Assembly (NCBI GenBank): GCA_000309945.1 | Contig: CM001633.1 | Span: 4,815,793 to 4,879,792 of the forward strand | Source: Leptolyngbyaceae cyanobacterium JSC-12 | GTDB taxonomy: Bacteria > Cyanobacteriota > Cyanobacteriia > Leptolyngbyales > Leptolyngbyaceae | Reading direction: 5' to 3' | DNA length: 64,000 nucleotides | Shown here: piece after piece, positions 27,423-35,132 of the stretch | Layout of the letters: the number at the start of each line of letters is the position of its first letter | Numbering within the stretch: position 1 is the first letter of the stretch | Notes under the pieces: generated by a model | What the model saw: the letters and a program-made list of their open reading frames with translations, nothing else | Databases searched by the model: none | What the model was told of the DNA's origin: nothing | Position numbers and translations under genes: made by a program

Positions 27423-27530
27423 TTAATACGTCATTTCACGCCCCAGCAATCGCCGCTCTTCATCCGATAGCGAATAAATAATCTGGGCTAAGGATTACAC
27501 TGCCAAGGATTCCACTAATTTTTGACTCAT
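27423..27530 (-). pseudogene. Short disrupted ORF (MSQKLVESL... SDEERRLL)
   Basis: On the minus strand a GGAGG precedes an ATG at 27530. The frame reads MSQKLVESLAV, then a TAA, then continues SLAQIIYSLSDEERRLLGREMTY and stops at 27423. The pattern resembles small cyanobacterial proteins (often antitoxin-like) of the type MSQKLVESLAQIIYSLSDEERQLLE. The internal stop sits where ATCCTTGGCAGTG is followed by a near copy ATCCTTAGCCCAG, as if a short imperfect duplication broke the frame. No toxin gene is adjacent. Confidence 0.45.
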
Positions 27531-27603
27531 AAGATACCTCCAGCTTTATCAGTAGATTAGTGTGGAAAGATTGGTGTGGAAACAGTGTTGCGCTTCAAGA
27601 GAC

Positions 27604-28164
27604 TTACACATCTTCAGGCAAAGCACTTTTGAGTGAGGGTGTGGGCAGGGTTGGAGCGTTGTTGTTAAACGGTTCAGCCGTTCCCAATCCTTTGACTTGG
27701 CGCATCAGGCTTGCCATTTCCAGCGCACTCATGGCGTATTCCCACCCCAAGTTGCTTTTAATTCCAGCCCGTTCCAATGCTTGCTGCATTGTATCTGTAG
27801 TCAACACACCAAAAATGACGGGCACCCCCGTCTGGAATCCAGCCGCAGCAATCCCTTTTGAGACTTCTGCTGAAACATACTCAAAGTGGGGCGTTTGTCC
27901 CCGAATCACAGCACCGAGGCAAATCACAGCATCATACCGTCCCGAAAGCGCCAGTTGGCGAGCAACCAGCGGCACCTCAAAGCTACCTGGCACCCAGGCA
28001 TAATCCACTTGCGTTCCCTGGGGATTGACATCCACCCCATGCCGTTTGAGGCAATCCTGACAGCCTTCTAGAAGTTTGTTAGTAACCAGATCATTAAAGC
28101 GCCCAATGACAATCGCAAACCGAAAGGAATCTGTTTGGGTAAAGGTTCCTTCAAAAACTGCCAT
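27604..28164 (-). CDS. ribH: 6,7-dimethyl-8-ribityllumazine synthase
   Basis: 186 residues from ATG 28164 ([25 protein letters not shown]). Lumazine synthase motifs include the substrate-binding [32 protein letters not shown] (phosphate loop and catalytic His) and [17 protein letters not shown]. It condenses the ribitylaminouracil with dihydroxybutanone phosphate, the next-to-last step of riboflavin synthesis. A Pro/Asn-rich tail extends slightly past the usual length. psbZ lies upstream on the same strand, a pairing common in cyanobacteria. Confidence 0.95.
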   Translation of the reverse strand: MAVFEGTFTQTDSFRFAIVIGRFNDLVTNKLLEGCQDCLKRHGVDVNPQGTQVDYAWVPGSFEVPLVARQLALSGRYDAVICLGAVIRGQTPHFEYVSAEVSKGIAAAGFQTGVPVIFGVLTTDTMQQALERAGIKSNLGWEYAMSALEMASLMRQVKGLGTAEPFNNNAPTLPTPSLKSALPEDV

Positions 28165-28198
28165 GATTACCTGCCAATGCTCCACGAATATCATTCTG

Positions 28199-28242
28199 CA
28201 AAAACAATTCCCGTAAGCAGCTTATGGACAGCTCACGGGAAT
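28199..28242 (-). terminator. Hairpin between psbZ and ribH
   Basis: On the minus strand ATTCCCGT (28242-28235) pairs with ACGGGAAT (28214-28207), followed by TGTTTTTGC. It would end psbZ transcripts or attenuate read-through into ribH. Confidence 0.75.
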
Positions 28243-28313
28243 ATCATCATCTTATCGATTGTTTCTAAAACCGTTCAAATTGGGTTCCAGATGCTTGCTT
28301 AAATCCCTCGGAT

Positions 28314-28505
28314 TTAGACAACCAGGTAATTCAATAAGCCGACTACCAGTACTAAAATCGTCCAGACTCCACTCCCTAGAAAAATGAAGCGTCTGGATTG
28401 GTCCCAATTTTGGGGCGTAGCCAGCGCAACTGGCGTTCCTACAATCAGGATGAATGACAAAATCACTAAAGCAGCCAGAGCAAGCTGAAACAAGATCGTC
28501 AGCAT
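28314..28505 (-). CDS. psbZ: Photosystem II protein PsbZ (Ycf9)
   Basis: 63 residues: [22 protein letters not shown], a short turn ([18 protein letters not shown]) and a second helix ending [11 protein letters not shown], the classic two-helix PsbZ. It sits in the thylakoid membrane at the periphery of photosystem II. The ATG at 28505 is the family start; the frame is open five codons further upstream. It is divergent from the tRNA nucleotidyltransferase gene. Confidence 0.94.
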   Translation of the reverse strand: MLTILFQLALAALVILSFILIVGTPVALATPQNWDQSRRFIFLGSGVWTILVLVVGLLNYLVV

Positions 28506-28598
28506 ATAAGCGTCTCCCAATACGGCAATAAACTAGGCGAATAGGCTTAACCAATAAGCTATCAGAAAAATGCAACCGAATGTTACTGGTTCTCATAA

Positions 28599-31394
28599 AT
28601 GGATCTGATTCTTTGTCATACCACGGCAGATTTCGACACACTGGGTGCAGCAGTAGGCTTAACTCGGCTCAAGCCAGGAGCACGTATTGTGTTGGCAGGC
28701 GGGTTGCATCCAGCCGTGAGAGACTTTCTGGCGCTGCATCGAGATGAGTATCCCTTGATTGAACGTCGCTCGGTGCCTACAGAAGCACTGCGATCGCTTA
28801 CCATCGTCGATGCTCAAACCCGTTCGAGGTTAGGCAAAACCGCAGAGTGGCTAGATTTGCCAGATGTTCGGATTATCGTGTATGACCACCACGCTCAGTC
28901 TGAAACAGATATCCAGCCCCATGAAGCGCATATCGCCGAGATTGGAGCCGTGACAACGTTAGTGGTAGAGCAATTGCAGCAGCAGGGCATAATGCCTACA
29001 CCTATCGAAGCCACTGTTATGGCATTGGGTATTCATGTGGATACGGGGTCACTCACCTTTGACCATGCCACCGCTAGAGATGCATGGGCACTGGCGTGGT
29101 TGATGGAACAGGGAGCCAGTTTGAAAGCGATCGCCGAGTATGTTGATCCAGGACTCTCACCCAAACTACAGCAGTTATTGGCAATAGCATTGGATACATT
29201 GCAAACCGAAGAGGTGCAGGGATATACCCTGGCGTGGGTGCTGCTGGAGGTTGAGAGTTTCACCCCTGGATTATCCAGCCTGGCATCCCGGTTGATGGAA
29301 GTAATGGATGTGGATGTCTTACTGCTGGCGGCTCAATACCAGCGTAAATCTGCCGATGAGGATGATTCAGTCAGTGTGATTGGGCGATCGCGGATTGAAG
29401 GCACCAACCTGAATGCTCTGTTCAAACCATTGGGCGGTGGGGGGCATCCTCGTGCAGCTTCAGCAAATTTGCACCACGTTGATCCACAAACCACGCTAGA
29501 TGAGCTAGTGCAGCAGTTGAAAGCGCAGTTACCCCAGCCGCTAACTGCTCGTGAACTGATGTCATCTCCAGTTCGGACAATTCGCCCAGATGTCACGATT
29601 GACGAAGCCCAACGAGTGTTGCTGCGGTATGGGCATTCTGGGTTATCGGTAGTGGATGCAGAGGGGCAACTGGTTGGGGTAATTTCCCGTCGCGATATTG
29701 ATATTGCGCTGCACCACGGATTTAGCCATGCTCCCGTCAAAGGTTACATGACCACCAACTTACGAACCATTACACCTGACACCCTCCTGCCCGAAATTGA
29801 GGACTTGATGGTGACTTACGACATTGGGCGACTCCCAGTATTGGATCAGAACAAATTAGTAGGGATTGTGACGCGGACAGATGTATTACGTCAGTTGCAT
29901 CGGCGGGAACGTGGGAATGGGGGAGGAAAGACTGGGAACTGGAGGCCGGGAAATTGGGGATGGGGGATAGGGGATGGATTTACCTCTATTTCGCTTTTGC
30001 CGTTACTGCAAGAACGCTTGATTCCTGAATTGTGGGAATTATTGGCGATCGCAGGAGCCGAAGCCAAGGAACGAGGCTGGCAGCTTTTTTTAGTAGGAGG
30101 TGCTGTGCGGGATGTGCTATTAGCAAGCCTCAAAGGGAATGGGGAGTGGGGCGATCGCTCGTTGCTGGAAGACATTGACCTAGTAGTAGATGGGTTTCAT
30201 CGAGCGGCAGACGTAGGCGCAGGAGTAGAATTGGCGCGATCGCTGCAAGTTCGTTATCCTGCAACTCGCTTAGAAGTTCATGGTAAGTTTCAAACGGCAG
30301 CGCTGCTCTGGCACAACGATCCCATCTTTAAATCTCTCTGGGTAGATATTGCCACTGCTCGCACCGAGTTCTATCCCTATCCCGCTGCAAACCCAGAAGT
30401 GGAAGCCAGTTCCATTCAGCAAGATCTCTATCGCCGTGACTTCACGATTAATGCGCTGGCGATCCGGTTAACTCCCCCCCATCAGGGTGAACTGCTGGAC
30501 TTTTTTGGTGGCGTTCTGGATCTGCAAGCGCGGCAAATTCGGGTACTACATGCCAACAGTTTCATTGAAGACCCCACCCGGATTTATCGAGCGGTGAGGT
30601 TTGCGGTGCGTCTCGGGTTCGAGATTGATGCTCAGACAGAGGGCTATATTCGGCACGCGATCGCCAGCGGCATTTATCGCCAACTTCATAATCATACCGA
30701 CCCGAACTTTCGTGCCCCAGCATTGCAAACTCGCCTCAAAGCCGAACTGAAATATCTGCTGCAAGCCTCTTACTGGAAAACCGCACTGCATCTCCTGGCA
30801 GACTTAGGCGCGTTGCAATGCATCCATCCCACCCTGGAAGCCGATGCCAGTCTATGGCGAGAGTTGCGCCTGGTAGAGCGAGTGGGGCAGAGGGCAGAAC
30901 GTGAGGGAGCAGGAGACCTTTCCCCTAACCCCTCTCCGTGGCTGCTGCGACTAGAAGTCCTGCTGGCGCACCTGTCTCCAGAGTATCGGGAAGGGATTGC
31001 ACGAAATTTTCAGCTTCCAGCAGAAAGTATTGAGCGCTTGGGCAAATTAGCTGCGGCCCAAGCTACGATCGCAGAAACCTTACCAAGTTGCGATCGCCCT
31101 AGTCAGGTGGTGCAGGTTCTGCAGCAGTACAATGCGGCACTGTTAATATTGATTGCGATCCGCAGCGATCGCCCAACTCGCAAGACCATCTGGCGCTACC
31201 TTACAGAGTGGTCTCAGGTGAAAGCCCCCCTAGATGGGGCTGACTTAAAGCAGTTGGGCTACAAACCAGGTCCGCAATTTAAGCCCATGCTAGAAGCTTT
31301 GACAGCCGCAACATTAGATGGCCAAGTCTGCGATCGCTCCCAGGCAGAGCAGTTCATCGCTCAGCACTACCCGCTAGACACCACCCAACCATAA
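28599..31394 (+). CDS. DHH-DHHA1-CBS-CBS-tRNA nucleotidyltransferase fusion
   Basis: 931 residues. Order: DHH phosphoesterase (TADFDTLGAAVGL, IVYDHHAQS), DHHA1 (GGGGHPRAASA, about 285-295), two CBS domains (about 315-430) and a class II nucleotidyltransferase (LVGGAVRDVLL, DIDLVVDG, RDFTINALAIR). This matches the large cyanobacterial/Aquifex A-adding or CCA-related tRNA nucleotidyltransferases; which nucleotides it adds cannot be read from sequence. Between CBS2 and the transferase is a Gly/Trp/Asn low-complexity stretch (29910-29985) made of the dispersed GGGGATGGGGGATAGGGG repeat, kept in frame. Confidence 0.88.
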   Translation: MDLILCHTTADFDTLGAAVGLTRLKPGARIVLAGGLHPAVRDFLALHRDEYPLIERRSVPTEALRSLTIVDAQTRSRLGKTAEWLDLPDVRIIVYDHHAQSETDIQPHEAHIAEIGAVTTLVVEQLQQQGIMPTPIEATVMALGIHVDTGSLTFDHATARDAWALAWLMEQGASLKAIAEYVDPGLSPKLQQLLAIALDTLQTEEVQGYTLAWVLLEVESFTPGLSSLASRLMEVMDVDVLLLAAQYQRKSADEDDSVSVIGRSRIEGTNLNALFKPLGGGGHPRAASANLHHVDPQTTLDELVQQLKAQLPQPLTARELMSSPVRTIRPDVTIDEAQRVLLRYGHSGLSVVDAEGQLVGVISRRDIDIALHHGFSHAPVKGYMTTNLRTITPDTLLPEIEDLMVTYDIGRLPVLDQNKLVGIVTRTDVLRQLHRRERGNGGGKTGNWRPGNWGWGIGDGFTSISLLPLLQERLIPELWELLAIAGAEAKERGWQLFLVGGAVRDVLLASLKGNGEWGDRSLLEDIDLVVDGFHRAADVGAGVELARSLQVRYPATRLEVHGKFQTAALLWHNDPIFKSLWVDIATARTEFYPYPAANPEVEASSIQQDLYRRDFTINALAIRLTPPHQGELLDFFGGVLDLQARQIRVLHANSFIEDPTRIYRAVRFAVRLGFEIDAQTEGYIRHAIASGIYRQLHNHTDPNFRAPALQTRLKAELKYLLQASYWKTALHLLADLGALQCIHPTLEADASLWRELRLVERVGQRAEREGAGDLSPNPSPWLLRLEVLLAHLSPEYREGIARNFQLPAESIERLGKLAAAQATIAETLPSCDRPSQVVQVLQQYNAALLILIAIRSDRPTRKTIWRYLTEWSQVKAPLDGADLKQLGYKPGPQFKPMLEALTAATLDGQVCDRSQAEQFIAQHYPLDTTQP
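29910..29985 (+). repeat. G-rich dispersed repeat inside the tRNA nucleotidyltransferase gene
   Basis: Degenerate GGGAA(T/C)GGGGGA and GGGGATGGGGGATAGGGGATGG units. Similar units, on either strand, occur at about 4815-4850, 4930-4960, 44895-44935, 45000-45020, 45545-45780 and 54625-54700. Here the array encodes a Gly/Trp-rich linker between domains. Confidence 0.7.
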
Positions 31395-31466
31395 CAGAGC
31401 GTAGAAAATTGCAGTCAATCATTTGTGCCCATCCTCTGTAGTGGTCACCGTGTAGCCTTCTCGCTA

Positions 31467-32228
31467 CTACGCTTCTTTCTCAGGGTAGAAATGTCCTAAC
31501 TCATGGAAATACTGAGCCGACCAATAGTAGCGGTTGGGGACTTTACCGTTTTGTAATTCCACTCCCTCAGCCCTTAGCCGTTCTGCCTGTTCGGGCATGG
31601 ATTGAGCAAATAGATCCCCCGCGATCGCCACCACACGATGCACTGGAAGATGGGACGCTGCCTGTTTGATAAAGGTCGGAAACACTCGATAGTAGGATGG
31701 GGTAACGCCAAGTGCCACGATTAAATCACTGGTTGTGATAACTTTTCCGGCGGGAATTCTGGCAAGCAGTTCATAAAATCGTCCCTTCACATCATGGGGT
31801 AAAGCTGGAAGACGATGTACTGTAGGTCTGACTGGATCACCCACGGCGATCGCCCCACTTTGTACCACCATTCCCAACCATCCCCGCTGTTGCTGAATCC
31901 GCTTTGCTAATCCAGGTTGGAGTGTATTCAGGTAGACACACGGTTCACACAGAAACGTAAGTCGGATTAGTGCCCCGCCTACTTGCCAGATTTGCCCAGA
32001 TTCCCATCTCCCCAAACTCTCGTTCAGCAGGATATTTTCGCGTAAATCGCCTGGTTGCAGCTTGAAATGGCGCACCGTCCCAAGGTCAGTGATCAAGATC
32101 TGACGTGGGCTACCCAGTTGGGCACTGGCATCGTCCTGAATCCCATAACCTCTAAGCAATTGCAGCGTTGGTTGGGCTTGAACTGGCAATCCTGGCTGCG
32201 GCTTGATAAACAACTGATGGATTTTCAT
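31467..32228 (-). CDS. MOSC domain fused to alkyltransferase-like (ATL) domain
   Basis: 253 residues from ATG 32228 (frame open 25 codons upstream). Residues about 1-135 are a MOSC domain: RQILITDLGTVRHFKLQPGDLRENILL, the conserved Cys in CEPCVYL (94, 97) and GMVVQSGAIAVGDPV. Residues about 146-235 resemble the DNA-binding part of O6-alkylguanine transferases (VKGRFYELLARIPAGKVITTSDL... LPVHRVVAIAG). The alkyl-accepting Cys of PCHRV is Val196, so it cannot transfer alkyl groups itself. ATL proteins instead flag alkylated guanine for repair. The combination with MOSC, a molybdenum-cofactor sulfur carrier fold, is unusual. Confidence 0.8.
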   Translation of the reverse strand: MKIHQLFIKPQPGLPVQAQPTLQLLRGYGIQDDASAQLGSPRQILITDLGTVRHFKLQPGDLRENILLNESLGRWESGQIWQVGGALIRLTFLCEPCVYLNTLQPGLAKRIQQQRGWLGMVVQSGAIAVGDPVRPTVHRLPALPHDVKGRFYELLARIPAGKVITTSDLIVALGVTPSYYRVFPTFIKQAASHLPVHRVVAIAGDLFAQSMPEQAERLRAEGVELQNGKVPNRYYWSAQYFHELGHFYPEKEA

Positions 32229-32256
32229 GTACTTGCCTATCCAGCAACCTTCATCT

Positions 32257-34095
32257 TCAAATCGGCTGCTGGTTACAGATCGCTTTTGCCCGTTGTGCAG
32301 CAAATTCCTTGCTGGGAAGTGGCAGAACCATAGGACACCACTGGGCGATCGCAGCTTGCGCTTGGGGACGCAGTTTTTTGTTTTCCATCGGGACTAAATC
32401 TGCCGCCATAATCGCAATATCCCACTGTTTTTGACTCGCTCGACGCTGAGCAATATCAAAGATGGTTTGGCTCCAATCGGCTATATCCTGTTGAGCCTCT
32501 GTATAAGCAGAGTCAGTAGCAGGAATCTTGGCAGCCTCATCAATCGCGTCTCGATAGGGGGTTGCCTGGTCGCTCATCACCCGCTTTTTCGCTCGATCCA
32601 GAATTGCCTGCCCAGTCAGTTGACCTTGCTCGGTTAGGTTAAAGCTCAGCACACGATCTTGCATCTGAGGAGTCGCTGGCGTTGGCGTGGCTGAATTGCC
32701 AGGGTTTGTTTCAGCTACTGTTGCCGAGGTTGAGCGGACTTCATCTGGACTAGCAGGAGAAGTCGGTCGCCCTGGTTCGGTTGCCGTTGGCGCGATCGCC
32801 TGAGCCGTTGGATTAACCGCTGCCGGAGCCTGGTTATTGACTGTTTGAGGTAGAGACGGTGCTTGCAGGTATGACCAGTTGCGCCACAGAACACACCCAA
32901 CTAACCCCAGAGACAACAACCCACCCCACAATAGAACAGGACGCCACAACGTTGGGTTAATGGATTCTTCTTCAATGTTGGCAGATGCTGTAGCAGCGGA
33001 AGAGGAGAATGCCGGTGTTGACTGAGGAGGGGAAGGAGCATGACTGGCTGCAACAGAAGGTGAGGAATGAGGAGATGGAGAATGAGCTGTTCCTAGGACA
33101 GATGCCGCGATTGCCGGATTGGATGCATCGTGGAAGGAAGGAGGGGAAGTTTTGCCACTGCTGCGGGTAGTAACTTCTACAGGCAATTGGAACTGATTTT
33201 CAGTCGTGGTGGCACCGTTGCCTGGAGTATCAAGCTGGGAGGTATCCATCACCGCTTCAACCGTAGCAACCCCTATGCCAGAAGGCATAGCCTGGCTGGT
33301 TGAGACAGACTGGGTCCCGTTCCCGTTATAGGTCGCCCCATTCCACTCGGATGCAAACTGCGTTGGCAATAATGGCTGGTTGAGTCGTTCTGGTGGACAA
33401 ATTGTGAGAGGCTGCTGATTGGGCAAATAATAATGAGATCCTAATTCTGGCAAGCGATCGCTCAAAAAGCGCATCAAGGTGGAAGGAGTTGCGCCTTGAT
33501 GGTATTGCAATCCCTCCAGCAGCGCCGCCGTAAACAGTCCATGTCCCAGGCTAGAAATCTCTCTCGAAAACTGACCTGGCTGGCAAGACAAAATCGTGGG
33601 AATTGCCAATTGTTTGGCTAACTGAGCCGTTTGAATGCCAACGTTCTCGCTCGAAAAAGTACCCTGGCTGCGGCTAATATCCAGCAAAATTAAGGACATT
33701 CCAGGCAGTAACGATGCCTGTAGTCGGGTAAAGATAGACGAAACTGGAAGGCAGGTTGTCTCAATCGCAAATGGATCACCATCCAGAGGGACTAAGTAAT
33801 CTTTTCCTTGCGAACAAACACCATAGCCACTGAAGAAAAACCAGAGCGAATCACCTGGTTTGAAGCAATTTTGTGCCAGTAATTCAAGCCAACTCAGCAA
33901 GTTCACACGAGTTGGAGCAGTCGGTTTTCCCCAAATTTGAGGAGAGGTATCGGTAAATAGTAAGCACTGTTGGGCAGGAAACCGAGCTTCATCAATCAAA
34001 AATTGGTGCAGCGCTTGAGCGTCTCGCTGGGCACAGCTCAACGGTTGAAATAATTGATAGTTATCTAGCCCAACAATAATTGCCCACTGTCTCAT
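32257..34095 (-). CDS. Caspase-fold (peptidase C14) protein lacking the catalytic dyad
   Basis: 612 residues from ATG 34095. The p20-like domain (about 1-230) starts WAIIVGLDNYQLFQPLSCAQRDAQAL. The catalytic His of the usual FSGHG motif is Tyr91 (FFFSGYGV), and the Cys of DACRSG is Ser141 (LLDISRSQG). Thus it is a YS-type pseudo-caspase, a kind known among cyanobacterial caspase homologues. A Ser/Pro/Thr-rich linker, one transmembrane helix (VLLWGGLLSLGLVGCVLW, near 390) and a C-terminal helical region of about 120 residues follow. Likely membrane-anchored scaffold or binding protein; role inferred. Confidence 0.85.
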   Translation of the reverse strand: MRQWAIIVGLDNYQLFQPLSCAQRDAQALHQFLIDEARFPAQQCLLFTDTSPQIWGKPTAPTRVNLLSWLELLAQNCFKPGDSLWFFFSGYGVCSQGKDYLVPLDGDPFAIETTCLPVSSIFTRLQASLLPGMSLILLDISRSQGTFSSENVGIQTAQLAKQLAIPTILSCQPGQFSREISSLGHGLFTAALLEGLQYHQGATPSTLMRFLSDRLPELGSHYYLPNQQPLTICPPERLNQPLLPTQFASEWNGATYNGNGTQSVSTSQAMPSGIGVATVEAVMDTSQLDTPGNGATTTENQFQLPVEVTTRSSGKTSPPSFHDASNPAIAASVLGTAHSPSPHSSPSVAASHAPSPPQSTPAFSSSAATASANIEEESINPTLWRPVLLWGGLLSLGLVGCVLWRNWSYLQAPSLPQTVNNQAPAAVNPTAQAIAPTATEPGRPTSPASPDEVRSTSATVAETNPGNSATPTPATPQMQDRVLSFNLTEQGQLTGQAILDRAKKRVMSDQATPYRDAIDEAAKIPATDSAYTEAQQDIADWSQTIFDIAQRRASQKQWDIAIMAADLVPMENKKLRPQAQAAIAQWCPMVLPLPSKEFAAQRAKAICNQQPI

Positions 34096-34472
34096 CACAG
34101 ATGCCCCATGTGTACCTTGGTTACTAGCATTCCCAATTACTTACTTCAACCTAACGGAATCACTAAAGTCCCAAACTGAGAAAATCTCAAACTGGTCGAT
34201 ATTTCAAGGTTAATATTTCAAAATTAGCCGCTGAACAGTCTTCGTAAGATAATTCATTCACTCTTAATAAAATTCTCGACCACTTTAAGTGGTTAAGGTT
34301 CACCACAATTTAATCAAATCACTTTGCAAAGTGGAGGCAAAATGGACAGATACAAAACAAGGTTTCAGCCATTTAGATATAACTCCTAATTAATACTATA
34401 AGGGCTATTTTCGATTAGCTTATTAAATTGGTGTCTAGGAAAACTCCAGAGACGTTCGTGAGGAGAAGCGAG
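34096..34472. promoter_or_regulatory. AT-rich intergenic region with two palindromes
   Basis: Divergent promoter region between the pseudo-caspase and the secreted Pro-rich protein. It holds the interrupted palindrome ACCACTT-T-AAGTGGT (34279-34293) and the perfect 14-bp palindrome CACTTTGCAAAGTG (34320-34333), sharing the half-site CACTTT. These could be paired binding sites for one dimeric regulator; no regulator gene is nearby. Confidence 0.5.
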
Positions 34473-35108
34473 ATGGCAAAAAGACGATACAGCTATCAGT
34501 GGTTATTCAGTGGAGTCGCTGGCTTGTGCTGCTTAACGGGGGGATGGATTGTGCGGGATGCGATCGCTCCCCTAGCCGCTCACGCCTACGTTGCTAGAGT
34601 GGATATTGTGCTGGACATTCAGCCAGGAGAAAGCTACGAAGCCTTTTTAAGTCGGGCTGAAACCGTTGCCAGAGCTGCCATTCAGCGTAGCTTTGATCGA
34701 GATATTCTAACGTCTGAAGTCTATGCCATTATCGTTGGGCAACGACAAGGCGCAAGTGTGCAAGTTTTGTCAGCCCAAATGAGCCGCAACCAGTGGCGTA
34801 GTCGCCCCGATCCGCGTCGTTGGGCTACTTATTATCCCAGTGCCAGGATTTTGTTAGGCTTCGGTGCACCTACTCGTGGCACTCCCCAAGTGGCTCCTGC
34901 TACTGCAACCCCTCAACCAACCTCCATTGAAGTGCAAAGTATTCCTGTTGTCCCATCCATTCCCATCCCACCCTCCACTCCTTTAACAAAACCGCCCTCT
35001 GAATCCGCTCCAGATTCCACCTCGCCGCAGCCCAATCTACCAGACCAAACGCCACCCAATACGGCTCCGGGTACAACACCGTTACCGCCGCCTCAATTGG
35101 TACGCTAG
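34473..35108 (+). CDS. Exported Pro-rich protein of unknown function
   Basis: 211 residues from ATG 34473, preceded by GAGGAG at a good distance (the frame is open to a TTG at 34428). A signal peptide or N-terminal anchor is visible (YSYQWLFSGVAGLCCLTGGWIV). The core (about 35-130) reads YVARVDIVLDIQPGESYEAFLSRAETVARAAIQRSF... and may be a small alpha/beta domain. The last 80 residues are Pro/Thr/Ser-rich. I do not recognise the family. It converges with ubiD. Confidence 0.6.
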   Translation: MAKRRYSYQWLFSGVAGLCCLTGGWIVRDAIAPLAAHAYVARVDIVLDIQPGESYEAFLSRAETVARAAIQRSFDRDILTSEVYAIIVGQRQGASVQVLSAQMSRNQWRSRPDPRRWATYYPSARILLGFGAPTRGTPQVAPATATPQPTSIEVQSIPVVPSIPIPPSTPLTKPPSESAPDSTSPQPNLPDQTPPNTAPGTTPLPPPQLVR

Positions 35109-35132
35109 CCCATCAGTTGGAGACAGCAGACC

